Origin: Streptomyces sp. SM10 | GTDB taxonomy: Bacteria; Actinomycetota; Actinomycetes; Streptomycetales; Streptomycetaceae | Assembly: GCF_002910915.1 (NCBI RefSeq) | Contig: NZ_NEUF01000155.1 | Location: 1-36,865, forward strand | DNA: 36,865 nt | Direction of reading: 5' to 3' | Shown here: piece after piece, positions 1 through 8,524 of the stretch | How positions within the stretch are numbered: the stretch's first letter is position 1 | Layout: every line of letters begins with the position of its first letter | Made by a program: the position numbers and the translations under genes | The notes under the pieces: model-generated | Told to the model about the DNA's origin: nothing | What the model saw: only the letters and a program-made list of their open reading frames with translations | The model's database searches: none

Positions 1-503
1 AGTTCGTGTGAGTAGTGCCAGCCTTCGGTGTTGCGGTGCTCCTCGGCACGCTCCTGGTAGAGGTGGAGCACGCTCGGCTGCGAACCGTCCATAAGCGCCA
101 TGACGTCGGCCCATTCGTGCCGCAGCTCATCCGCCCGGAACAGGATGGTGTCGATCCCGCGTATCCGACGGAGGTCGTCACTGATCGGTCCCTCGACGTA
201 GTCGGGGCCGTCGGCGGCGGCGCGGACCCCGGCCAGCACCTCGGGTCCGTGGTCGAGGAACACCTCGGCGTGCTTCCACGCTTCGGCGTCCCGCTTGACC
301 TTCCCGTCCCCGTAGATCTTGTCGTCCAGCGGCCAGCCGTCCGCGTCGCAGAGGGAGTCCGAAACCGCGTCCCAGGCGTCGCACGCCTCGTTGATGCCGG
401 CGGCGGCCGAGGCCAGTGCCGGGAGGTGCCGTCGCCACGCCAAAGGGTCGGTGGCCTGCGACGGCTGGTTGTCACCGGAGGAAGGAGTGGAAGAAGCAGA
501 CAT
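1..503 (-). CDS. Hypothetical protein, 3' end outside window
   Basis: This reading frame is open from an ATG at 501-503 to the window edge, giving at least 167 residues. The product is acidic and Trp-rich, with an N-terminal Ser/Thr-rich tail followed by a soluble, probably helical domain. I see no signal peptide, membrane segment or catalytic motif. It starts 32 bases after the stop of the upstream VirB4-like ATPase on the same strand, so it is probably the next gene of that transfer operon. The Shine-Dalgarno sequence is weak (GGGAA about 5 bases before the ATG), which fits co-transcription. I do not recognise the family. Coding potential is judged from codon-biased GC3 and the absence of stops. 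Confidence 0.6.
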   Translation of the reverse strand, partial: MSASSTPSSGDNQPSQATDPLAWRRHLPALASAAAGINEACDAWDAVSDSLCDADGWPLDDKIYGDGKVKRDAEAWKHAEVFLDHGPEVLAGVRAAADGPDYVEGPISDDLRRIRGIDTILFRADELRHEWADVMALMDGSQPSVLHLYQERAEEHRNTEGWHYSHE

Positions 504-535
504 GATCGATTCCCGTTGCTGTGCTGGTCGTTGGG

Positions 536-2041
536 CTAGGCGGCCATGCGGGCGTCTGTGTCGAACAGCTCCCGCTCGGCCGGGTGGAGGATGTGCTGGG
601 TGATGAAGGAGCGGCCGGCGACCTTCCACAGACCTCGGCCCTTGGTCAGGGCGGACACCGCCTGGGTCTCGACGCCGGTCAGGCCGAGCAGAGATGCAGC
701 GGCGGCGAGCTGGTCGGGCTCCTGGCGGTAGATGATGCGCGTGCTGCAGTCCGCGAGGAGCCCCTCGGCCAGGACTCGGCCGCGTGAGCCGGCGTCGCCC
801 GCCGAGAGCAAGTCGCTGAGGCGGTGGATCACCATGAGGTTCGCGATGCCCAGCCCTCGGGAGAGCTTCCACTGGCTCTGCATCCGCTCCAGCAGCCCGA
901 CGTGCCGCATCAGCCGCCACGCCTCGTCGTAGATCACCCAGCGCCGACCGCCATCGGGATCACTGAGGGCCGACTCCATCCACGCGCTCGCGCACGTCAT
1001 CGCGAGCACCAGTGCCGTGTCGTCACCGGAGCCGCCGAGACGGGAGAGGTCGATGGACAGCATCGGTGTGGTCGGGTCGAACGAAACGGTGCTCGGCGCG
1101 TCGAACATGCCGCTCAAGTCGCCGTGCACGAGACGTCGCAGGGCATGGGCGAGGTCCTGGGCGGCTGAACCGAGGTGCCCCGTCTGGTGGCCGAGGGCCT
1201 GGTCGAGGCGTTCGGGGGAGCCGAGTACGTGCGCGATCTCGCCGAGCAGCGGCACCGTGCCCCGGGCGGCGGCGTCAGCGACGACCAGATCCAGGGCCAG
1301 GTCGAGGGCGGTGTGCTCCATCGGCAGCAGGTCGCGCTTCAGCACGGTGCGGGCGAGGCTGGCCAGCAGCAGCAGACGGCGCTTGCGAACCTCCGTGAAC
1401 CAGTCCTCCTCGCTCACGGAGGCGGGCCGGGCCGGGGCGTCCAGCGGATTCAACCGTCCAGGGAGCCCCGGGCCCAGGGCGATGCTGTAGCCGCCGAGGG
1501 CCTGCGAGACACCGGTCCACTCCCCCTTGGGATCGCAGGGGATGTAGATCCGGTAGCCATGGGCGATCGACCGAGTGGCGATCGACTTCGCCAACGCCGA
1601 CTTCCCCATGCCGATGATCCCGGCCAGCACCGCGTTGGGGTTCGTGAAGCCCTCCACCCTGCCGCTGTTGTAGAGCGAGAACGGGTCGAAGCAGAAGGCC
1701 GCCTCCGCGTGCACATCGCGGCCGATGAACACCCCTTCGGCGCCCAGGCCGCCCTCGGCCACGAACGGGTACGCGCCGCTGGCTGTGGCGGTGGTCATCC
1801 GGTGGGCGGGCAGGGCGAGCTTGCCGCCGCGGGCGGAGGCCGGACCGGGGCGACCGGCGAGCGGGTAGGTGGGTCGCAGATCCGGGTCGAGGGTCTGCTC
1901 GGCGCGGTGCTTGGGCGGGTTTCCGGCGAGGCGTGCCTGGCGGCGGGCTTCGGTAAAACCGGCTCGGGCGGCCCGCTGTTCGGCGCGTGTCGTCTTACGG
2001 GGCACGAACAGAGGGGAGGCGCTGGCGCGGGTACGGGGCAT
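536..2041 (-). CDS. VirB4/TraC-like conjugal transfer ATPase
   Basis: A 501-residue P-loop ATPase. Walker A is GIIGMGKS at about residues 141-148, followed by the 'IPCDPKGEW' stretch typical of conjugation and secretion ATPases. A Walker B-type VIYDEAW and the 'LIYRQEPDQL' region near the C terminus fit the VirB4/TraC/DUF87 superfamily. These enzymes power DNA or protein transfer at the cytoplasmic face of a conjugation channel. It is shorter than full VirB4 proteins, as in the split ATPases of actinobacterial conjugation clusters. The ATG at 2041 is chosen because GGAGA lies 7 bases upstream; the frame is open further upstream, but that extension is Pro/Arg-rich with no family resemblance. 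The neighbour downstream on the same strand is an unknown gene. It suggests that the window lies in a conjugative plasmid or integrative element. Confidence 0.8.
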   Translation of the reverse strand: MPRTRASASPLFVPRKTTRAEQRAARAGFTEARRQARLAGNPPKHRAEQTLDPDLRPTYPLAGRPGPASARGGKLALPAHRMTTATASGAYPFVAEGGLGAEGVFIGRDVHAEAAFCFDPFSLYNSGRVEGFTNPNAVLAGIIGMGKSALAKSIATRSIAHGYRIYIPCDPKGEWTGVSQALGGYSIALGPGLPGRLNPLDAPARPASVSEEDWFTEVRKRRLLLLASLARTVLKRDLLPMEHTALDLALDLVVADAAARGTVPLLGEIAHVLGSPERLDQALGHQTGHLGSAAQDLAHALRRLVHGDLSGMFDAPSTVSFDPTTPMLSIDLSRLGGSGDDTALVLAMTCASAWMESALSDPDGGRRWVIYDEAWRLMRHVGLLERMQSQWKLSRGLGIANLMVIHRLSDLLSAGDAGSRGRVLAEGLLADCSTRIIYRQEPDQLAAAASLLGLTGVETQAVSALTKGRGLWKVAGRSFITQHILHPAERELFDTDARMAA

Positions 2042-2597
2042 GAGTGTTTCTCCAGGTGAGGGGTGGGTCAGCGGCGGACGAGGCCGGTGAACGGGGCGTG
2101 CAGGTCGGCCGGGGTGGTGCGCCGCCGCACGAGATGAGCGGTGCGCTGATGGCGCTGGCAGATGGTCAGTCCCGGTGCTCCCTCCGGAAGGCCGGCCTGG
2201 CACGCCTCTGGTGCGGGGATCTCGCCGGAGTCCGGCCGGGGCGCCGCGTGGTAGGCGGCGTGGAGGTGCTCGATTGAGGTCTCGCACAGCCAGTACGAGG
2301 CGGTCCTCGAAAGCGATCAGCGGTTCATGCTCGCGATCCCAGGCATGCTCTTTGCCGGGGCTGCATATGTCGTCTTTGCGGCAGGGGAGTTGCGCCGGGC
2401 GGATGCCGGGCTCAGAAGTTCGTAGCCGGTGCAGGTCTGACGATTCCAGGTTGTGACTGATCGTTTGTCGGGGCGCTGCCATCGGCTGTCGCGCTTGGAG
2501 GCCCGCCCCGCCAGCCACGGGGTCCTCGGCCACTGCAGGCCGCCCGGACCTCCGCTACCGCCAGCGGAAGGGTACGACTGTCGGAGGGCGGTTGCGG
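2042..2597. other. 556-base stretch without a recognised gene
   Basis: No convincing gene. On the minus strand a frame of about 80 codons ends at 2070 (TGA) and contains a 'TICQRHQ' stretch, but it has no good start codon and is preceded by an in-frame TGA, so it may be a decayed remnant. The region must hold the promoter for the minus-strand ATPase and, at its right end, the GGAGG Shine-Dalgarno (2583-2587) of the next plus-strand gene. Confidence 0.4.
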
Positions 2598-3125
2598 ATG
2601 CAGACCAGAGTGTTTCGGCGGCCGATGTACGTGGGGTTTCCTGTAGCCGCGGCGATTACGTCCTACGTCTTTGCGGTTTTGATCGTAGGTCCGTGGGACG
2701 AGGAGCCGGCGGCGGCGTTCGCAGTCGCCGGAGCTTCGATCTTCTTCTGGGCGCTTGGATGGGACTCGGCCATCCGTAGCACTGCCAATCATGTGTCCTT
2801 CACGAACTTTCTCGTGACCGCAACCGTCGCCTGGACCGATGTCGACGAGGTGAATGTGCATGATGGGCTGACCATTATCTTGAGAGACGGGCGCGAGATG
2901 GGCTCGGTCGCCTTCGGTAGTTCGCTGCTGGGTTCCTTCACCGGCTACAGGACTCATCAACGGGCCTTTCGTCTGCTTCGAGAAGCCCAACTCCAAGCGT
3001 CCGGCGCGCAGGGTGGCAACAGGGGACAAGTCCGGCGGCACTGGTCGTTTGAATGGAGGCGGCTCCTCTGTGCCCTCGCAGTTGTCTACGGCCCACTCGC
3101 GGTGATCTTCGTCCTGTCGCGGTAA
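2598..3125 (+). CDS. Small membrane protein with PH-like middle domain
   Basis: A 175-residue protein with two hydrophobic segments near the N terminus (roughly residues 10-30 and 40-58) and one at the extreme C terminus. They flank a polar middle region with the pattern 'V.W.DVDEV.V..GL.I.LRDGR', which resembles the bacterial PH-like domain of small Streptomyces membrane proteins. The function is unknown. The ATG at 2598 is preferred because GGAGG ends 10 bases upstream; a TTG at 2592 is in frame with a 4-base spacing. It is oriented opposite to its neighbours and sits between the ATPase and the recombinases, where a third recombinase gene (tnpC-like) would be expected in a Tn554-type element. 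It shows no resemblance to TnpC. Confidence 0.6.
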   Translation: MQTRVFRRPMYVGFPVAAAITSYVFAVLIVGPWDEEPAAAFAVAGASIFFWALGWDSAIRSTANHVSFTNFLVTATVAWTDVDEVNVHDGLTIILRDGREMGSVAFGSSLLGSFTGYRTHQRAFRLLREAQLQASGAQGGNRGQVRRHWSFEWRRLLCALAVVYGPLAVIFVLSR

Positions 3126-3181
3126 GCGGAAGTGCATGCCTGAACTTGCTGACGTGGGCATATATTGATGGAGCCCAGGGG

Positions 3182-5665
3182 TTACGTTCTTTCCTCCGGC
3201 CTGTGCTGGCGGGGAACGCTGGGAGCGGTGATCACGGGAATGCCGAGGTCGACGACGGCGTGGGGTGGGCGCCGGTCGAGTTGGGTGAGCTTCTGCTCTG
3301 CTCCGGCAAGGCTGACCTGCAGTCCTTCCATCTCGCCGAGCCATTTTTCGCGTTCGGCCTCGGCGATGCGGGCGAGGAGGTTGTCGCGGATCTCAACGAG
3401 GCGGTCACGCTGGGCGGGGTCGGGCCACAGCATCGGGCAGCGGACGCAGGCATGTTCGTGAATGCAGGGGGTGCCGAATGCGCGGCCGCATGCTCCGATG
3501 GAGACCTTGCGCCGCTCGAAGTGGCCGAGGAACTCTTGCCATTCCTCGTCGGTGGGAACGCGGTATTCCTCGCTCGGGCGGAGGGACCGGCGGCGGGCGA
3601 GGAAGGCCATGTGCGCCTGGATTGCCTCTTCGGGATAGACGGCCTTGTAGCCGAGAGTTACGTTGATGTCCTGGTGGCCTGCGATCACCTGGGCGATGTG
3701 CGGCGGCAGCCCGTTGAGGATGGCATCGGTGATGAAAAGCCGACGGAAATCGTGCGGGGTGTAGCGAAGCGGGGCACCCATAACTTCGGTCAGGCCCGCG
3801 TCGGTGAGGGCCTCGTCCAGCATGGTGCGAACGGTTTCATCGGTGAACGCGCAGTCCTCACCACGGATGCGTTGTTGGAACAGCAGCGGGGCCGACTCCT
3901 GCCACGCACATTCGCGGCGGTCGTAGGAGCGGACCAGGGGAACGGCGCCCGTGGCCTCCCGTGCTCGGCAGATGATCGCGCTCAGGACGTCGGCGAGCTC
4001 AGGGCTGACCAGCAGCAACCTCTCGGTATCCGTCTTGGACGGGACGATCTGCAGCAGGGGGACAAGTTCACCAGTGGTGGGCAACCGGTATTGGACCAGG
4101 CTGTGGTGGCTGAGTTCCAGCAGTTCCTCGATGCGGATGCCGGTGCCCCGCAGGACCTCGACTACGGCCCACGTCCAGAAGGCTCTCTCCTCCTCGAGTC
4201 CCAGATCGCGGCGCTTTCCGGTGGACGGGTTCTCGGCCCAGACCCTGCCGGCCGTTCCGTGCGGAACCACAGCGCGTTCGAGTTGCTGACCAGCAGCGGT
4301 GAACACCTCACCGGGCTCGGCATGCCGGGCGGCTTCCAGTACCGCGGCAGCGTCCTTGCGGCGCTGGTCGACCGTGCGGACGAGGATCGGCAGTACCGGC
4401 AGGCGCTCGCGGGTGCGGGCGTCCATTCTCGCCTTGCGCCGCCGTTGTACTTTGCGGTTTTCCAGCTCGTCAGTCCTTACCGGACTCGGTGCCACCCATG
4501 GGCCCCAGCGACCGGGATCTTCCAGTGCCCACTGGGCGATATCGAGGTAGAAGGCCCGCACCTGGGTGAGTGTGTCCCGGTGGTTGAGTCTCTCGACCTT
4601 CGTGCTGCTGCTTCGGCCGTCGGGTCCGGTAACGGTCCTGTCCTTGGTGCGAATCCTCTGCTTCCACTGCCCGATGACGTCCGGGGCGAGGCGGAGACCA
4701 TCGGCGTCGGGGTGATGGTTCTCGATGTCCTGCCAGAAGCGTTTGCCCAGGTGATAGGAGAGGGACTTCAAGCTGTTGTAGTCCAGCGCGGGCTGACGTT
4801 CACGGAGATAGTCCACGAGCAGGTCACGGACGGGACGGCAGCGCAGTGCGTAGCGGTCGACCAGCTCCTCAGGGGCCCGCTGTCCCCGGTTGCGGACCTC
4901 GCGCAGGTTCTGCGGGGCACCCTCTCCCAGGGCTCCGAGCTGGTATAGCAGCCGGTAGAACACTTCGGTCCCCGCTGTCATCCGCTTGAGGACCGTGGCC
5001 TGGGCCTCGAAGAGCTCCAGGACGTCGCCGACGGTGATCCCGGTCAGTATGCCGCCCTTGGCCGCGAGGATGAGGGACCTGCGGCAGAGAGCCGCGCTGA
5101 CTGCACCCGACCGTACGTCCTCGACCGACGCGCCCAGCTCCCGCAAACGCTCGAACCCAAGTGGGTCGCGGCTGCGGGCCATAGAGCGGACCAGAACCCC
5201 TCGGCGGCTGGCCCCCGCGGCCAGCCAGTCCACCGACGGCCGCAGAAGATCAGCACTGATTACTGTCGTCAGGGCGCGGCCCACCACCGGCATGCGCCAG
5301 GCCGCCTTGAGACCGTGCTCGTGCAGCCACTGCTTGATCACCGGCCGCCAGGCGGAGCCGGCTTGCTCGATGCCACTGGCCAGCCACCGCTCCTGCCAGG
5401 TCTGTCCCGGCTGGTCTTCCAGCCAGTCCAGCACCATGACGATGCCGTGCTTGTGGTGCACTTCGCTGCCGACATTTTCCAGCGCGAAGGGTGGACGGGA
5501 CAAAAGCCGGGCCACCTCTGTGCGGGAACGCTCGGTACCCGGCCAGATGTCCGGAACGGCCCGGGCGGGGTAGCGCTGCTGGGCGGCCATGGAGCGTGTG
5601 AGTTGAGGCTCCGTTCCAGCGGCCGGTGTGCGGGAGCCGGAATGAGCCGATGAAGTGGTGGTCAC
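3182..5665 (-). CDS. Large tyrosine recombinase (TnpB-like)
   Basis: An 827-residue site-specific integrase. The C-terminal half has the tyrosine recombinase signatures in order: Arg in 'GTGIRIEELLEL', a beta-hairpin Lys in 'VPSKTDTE', HDFRR (HxxR), GHQD and the nucleophile region 'TLGYKAVY'. After the catalytic core comes a Cys-rich segment (C..C..HEHACVRC) that may bind zinc, then a coiled-coil-like tail. The length and the preceding smaller recombinase recall TnpB of Tn554-type transposons, which act as recombinase pairs. The GTG start at 5665 overlaps the stop of the preceding recombinase by four bases (GTGA), so the two are translationally coupled. The enzyme looks intact. Cutting and rejoining of DNA without target duplication is the family behaviour; the target site here is unknown. 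Confidence 0.85.
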   Translation of the reverse strand: MTTTSSAHSGSRTPAAGTEPQLTRSMAAQQRYPARAVPDIWPGTERSRTEVARLLSRPPFALENVGSEVHHKHGIVMVLDWLEDQPGQTWQERWLASGIEQAGSAWRPVIKQWLHEHGLKAAWRMPVVGRALTTVISADLLRPSVDWLAAGASRRGVLVRSMARSRDPLGFERLRELGASVEDVRSGAVSAALCRRSLILAAKGGILTGITVGDVLELFEAQATVLKRMTAGTEVFYRLLYQLGALGEGAPQNLREVRNRGQRAPEELVDRYALRCRPVRDLLVDYLRERQPALDYNSLKSLSYHLGKRFWQDIENHHPDADGLRLAPDVIGQWKQRIRTKDRTVTGPDGRSSSTKVERLNHRDTLTQVRAFYLDIAQWALEDPGRWGPWVAPSPVRTDELENRKVQRRRKARMDARTRERLPVLPILVRTVDQRRKDAAAVLEAARHAEPGEVFTAAGQQLERAVVPHGTAGRVWAENPSTGKRRDLGLEEERAFWTWAVVEVLRGTGIRIEELLELSHHSLVQYRLPTTGELVPLLQIVPSKTDTERLLLVSPELADVLSAIICRAREATGAVPLVRSYDRRECAWQESAPLLFQQRIRGEDCAFTDETVRTMLDEALTDAGLTEVMGAPLRYTPHDFRRLFITDAILNGLPPHIAQVIAGHQDINVTLGYKAVYPEEAIQAHMAFLARRRSLRPSEEYRVPTDEEWQEFLGHFERRKVSIGACGRAFGTPCIHEHACVRCPMLWPDPAQRDRLVEIRDNLLARIAEAEREKWLGEMEGLQVSLAGAEQKLTQLDRRPPHAVVDLGIPVITAPSVPRQHRPEERT

Positions 5666-6873
5666 CGGGCGCCAGCCCCGAACAGTACATCGAGGCTTTC
5701 CGGCCGGTAGTCGGCAGCTGGAGGCGGGGCAATGCGGGCGGCTGCCTGCCGTGTCTGCTCGGCGTGGTGGGCCAGCAGGCGCCGGATCACCACCTCCTTG
5801 CGGGGCGTGAGGTATAGCTGCGTTGTCGTTAATTGGACATGTCCGAGAACGAATTGGACATCGGTGAGAGGGAGGCTGGGGTCCTCGGCCATCCGATAGG
5901 CCGCGGTGTGCCGCAGTGCGTGCAGCGTCGCGGAAGTTCCTGCCTTGGCATTCGCCCGTTCAAACATGCGGTGAGCCGCGTGGTAGGTCAGCGGTCTGGA
6001 CGGAGAGCGCAGGGTCCACCACAGCGGGAGACGCCGCCCGCGCGGAATCGCATCGTCCATCTCCAGCTGGTAGAGCCGCAGCCAGACGAATGCGTCGGTC
6101 GAGGCAGGCAGCTACTGGACCTCACCGGTGCCCTTGCGGACCACCGAGATCAGCTGGCGTCCCGGATCGGCTCCGGCCTGCCACGTGCTGAGTAGTTCGC
6201 TGGCCCGTGCACCGGTGGAGACGTAGAAGGCGACCAGGGCGCGGTCCCGGTGAGACGGAAGCCGGGCGAAGATCTCGTTGAACTGCTCGTCAGGGACACT
6301 GCGGGGTACTCGTTTGGGGACTCTCGGCCGGTAGAGCCCGGCGCGATCGTTACGGGCCGGTTCCATCGGATTGCTATGGGCGTGAGCCCGCCGGCCACGA
6401 CGTGCTCGGTCCAGCGGGAACGGGTTGAGGACCGGGCCGGTGCCGATGTCGCGGTGGAAGTCGTAGAAGCTCCGCAGCACTGTCTCGCTGTGCGCTCGCA
6501 CCGACGGGGCGTATGGCATTCCCCCTGCGGCCCACCGGCCCGCGTCGCTCGGGCGCCGCCAGTGCGGGCGCCTCGGCTGCCCAGCGACCTGAAGCCAGCG
6601 GGAGAAGTCCCTCGCCTCGATCCGGCTCGCCCGGTCCCACGGCACCTCGACAGCCCAGAGGAAGCGGAACCAGCGCAGCAGGTCCATCCCGTAGGAACGG
6701 GCAGTCGCTGCCGACCGGCCGGCTCCCTGAAGGTCCCGTAGGAAGGCGCGGGCTCCCTCGACCGGCTCCCCTGCGGGATCGATGAGCCGGTAGGGCTCCC
6801 ACGGATCGGCCCTGGCCACCAGTTCCCCGACCAGGGGTACGGAGAGAGCAGAGAGGTCTCGAGGTACGTCCAT
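5662..6873 (-). pseudogene. Tyrosine recombinase (TnpA-like) with in-frame amber stop
   Basis: The frame encodes a complete recombinase of about 403 codons broken only by a TAG at 6112-6114. The first part (253 residues) has an N-terminal SAM-like DNA-binding domain, the catalytic Arg in 'STGARASELL' and the 'RKGTG' Lys hairpin. The second part resumes in the same frame and holds 'HALRHT' (HxxR) and 'GHVQLTTTQLYL' (His and Tyr). Between the stop and the first downstream ATG (6060) 17 in-frame codons continue the family sequence (LPAS..AFVWLRLYQ). A single base change in a Gln (CAG) or Trp (TGG) codon explains it. The stop separates the catalytic Arg/Lys from His/Arg/Tyr, so neither piece should be active alone. 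The 3' end overlaps the large recombinase by GTGA. Confidence 0.8.
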
Positions 6874-6950
6874 GGCCAGCTCAACGACGTCAACGCCACA
6901 ATGTCACTGACCTGCGGAATCTCCGCACGTAGTTCAGTCAACAGGTCGCG

Positions 6951-7181
6951 GTCCGAGCCCTTCTTGAACTCGATCACCACCGGGCTGCCGTTCTCATCGA
7001 GTCCAAGGGTGTCGATCCGCCCCCGGTGCCAAGGCCCGGTCGGATACTCCGAGGCCAGGAAACGGACGCCCAACATCTGCTCCAGGCCGGCCTCTACCCG
7101 CCGCTGCAGCTCCACCTCCAGCGCAACCGTCGAGCTGGCCAGCTCGACGTCCCGTCCGTCCGCGTCCCGCCGGAACATCAT
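6951..7181 (-). pseudogene. 5' fragment of a PD-(D/E)XK nuclease-like (DUF5655-type) gene
   Basis: From the ATG at 7181 (an in-frame ATG also at 7256) about 77 codons read as the start of a nuclease-like family: 'VALE.ELQRRVEAGLEQMLGVRFLASEYPTG', then 'GRIDTLGLDENG.PVVIEFKKG'. The Asp and the E-F-K are the expected D...ExK catalytic residues. After 'KKGSD' the family resemblance stops and the sequence runs into the recombinase leader, so roughly three quarters of the gene is missing. The break lies about 80 bases before the TnpA-like start. The simplest reading is that the recombinase element inserted into, or deleted part of, this gene. Family naming is from memory and moderately sure. Confidence 0.5.
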
Positions 7182-7294
7182 CAGCTCGGCCACCAGCGCC
7201 CCTCCCGCGATATCTGCAAGGAGGCCAATCGAACGAACGCCCTGGTTATTCCGCATGCGGGCAGTCCGAGGGCACGGCCGAGTGGATCCCTTCG

Positions 7295-8524
7295 TCAGCG
7301 CGGTTCCGACCGTTCGACAGGATTGGCCGATGCTGTGCACAGCGCGGCGACGAGGGGGAGCCCGGACAGGAGAAAGAGCGGTCCGTAGCCACCGAGGGGT
7401 ACGGCGAGGGCTGCGCCTGCAAACGGCGCGAGAGCTGCGGCGATGGTCGCCGGTGCTGCGAGAAGTCCGGAGAGGCGTCCGTACTGGGCGGTGCCCCATC
7501 GATCGGTGATGGCGGTTGCCTGCAGGAGTGTGAGGTTGCCGCGGACCGCTCCGGCCAGCAGCGACACAGCGATCAGCATTGCGTACGGGCCGGGGACGGC
7601 GGCGAATGCGGCGGTGGTCAGTCCACCGAGGGCGATGAGGATCGTCGTGCGGGTCGTGACGGTGGTGCGCCGGGAGAGGGTGGCGTAGAGGGTGCGGCCG
7701 AGGGTCTGTCCGGCGCCGCCGATCCCGAGTGCCCAGGCGGCCTGGCTGGTGGTGTATCCGCGTTCCAGGAGGAGCGGTACGAGGGCGATGACGACGGCGT
7801 ACATCGCGAAGCTCGAAAGGGTGAAGACAGCGGCGAGCAGCAGGAACGGTCGGCTGCGCCCGACCTCCCCAACGTCTGAAGCCTTGTGTACAGGGCGGGT
7901 TGGGGCTTCCGGCCAGGCTGCGCGCAAGGCCAGGGCGTGGGCGGGAATGGTGACGGCGGCGAGGATGACGGCGAGCACGAGATAGGTGTGGCGCCAGGAC
8001 AGTTGGTCCGCGAGGGCTGCGGTCAGGGGTGCGAAGACGGTGGACGCGAGCCCGCCGGCAAGAGTGACAACTGTCAGTGCTCTGACGTGGTCCGGGCCCC
8101 ACCAGCGGGTGAGGGCGGCGAAGGCGGGCTGGTAGAAGGTGGCCGCCATCGCGAGTCCGGCGAGCACCCAACCAGCGATGAAGACCAGGACGTTCGGGGC
8201 TGCGGCCACGATCAGCAGGCTGACCGCGCCGAACGCGGAGCCGACGGTCATGACGGTTCGAGGGCCGCGCCGGTCGAGGATGCGCCCGACGCCGATCCCG
8301 GCGAGGGCGGAGACAATGAGGCCGAGCGAGAATGCCGCGGTGGTCGTCTTGGCCGGCCAGCCGGTCGCGGCGGTGATCTGGGGGTTGAGGACAGGGAAGG
8401 CGTAGTAGACGCTGCCCCAGCTCACGATCTGTGTGACGCAGAGGGCCGGCAGGGCGGCGCGGGGCCGCGACCGGTCCCCTGTTCCGGTCGCGGGCCCGCG
8501 CGTGGGGGTGCCCAGGTCCGTCAC
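7295..8524 (-). CDS. MFS transporter of the ars block
   Basis: A 409-residue major facilitator protein with about 12 hydrophobic segments and the inter-helix signature 'GVGRILDRRGPRTVM' between helices 2 and 3. The GTG start at 8524 overlaps the stop of flavoprotein A by four bases, so the two are one operon under the ArsR-type control region at 9.94-10.02 kb. It is not the ArsJ arrangement (no GAPDH gene nearby). Its substrate cannot be read from sequence. By context it is likely to export an arsenical, for example an oxidised or organic arsenic species made by the neighbouring flavoproteins. The C terminus is followed within 120 bases by the truncated nuclease gene. Confidence 0.85.
   Translation of the reverse strand: MTDLGTPTRGPATGTGDRSRPRAALPALCVTQIVSWGSVYYAFPVLNPQITAATGWPAKTTTAAFSLGLIVSALAGIGVGRILDRRGPRTVMTVGSAFGAVSLLIVAAAPNVLVFIAGWVLAGLAMAATFYQPAFAALTRWWGPDHVRALTVVTLAGGLASTVFAPLTAALADQLSWRHTYLVLAVILAAVTIPAHALALRAAWPEAPTRPVHKASDVGEVGRSRPFLLLAAVFTLSSFAMYAVVIALVPLLLERGYTTSQAAWALGIGGAGQTLGRTLYATLSRRTTVTTRTTILIALGGLTTAAFAAVPGPYAMLIAVSLLAGAVRGNLTLLQATAITDRWGTAQYGRLSGLLAAPATIAAALAPFAGAALAVPLGGYGPLFLLSGLPLVAALCTASANPVERSEPR

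Noticed and set aside
2412..3344. Long minus-strand frame opposite the small membrane protein and the recombinase 3' end
   Set aside because: Arg/Pro/Ser-rich, no domain, no ribosome site, and it overlaps two better supported genes. It was also checked as a possible tnpC and shows no resemblance.
7295..8524. ArsJ (arseno-phosphoglycerate exporter)
   Set aside because: ArsJ is paired with a GAPDH gene. None is present, and the neighbours are flavoproteins.
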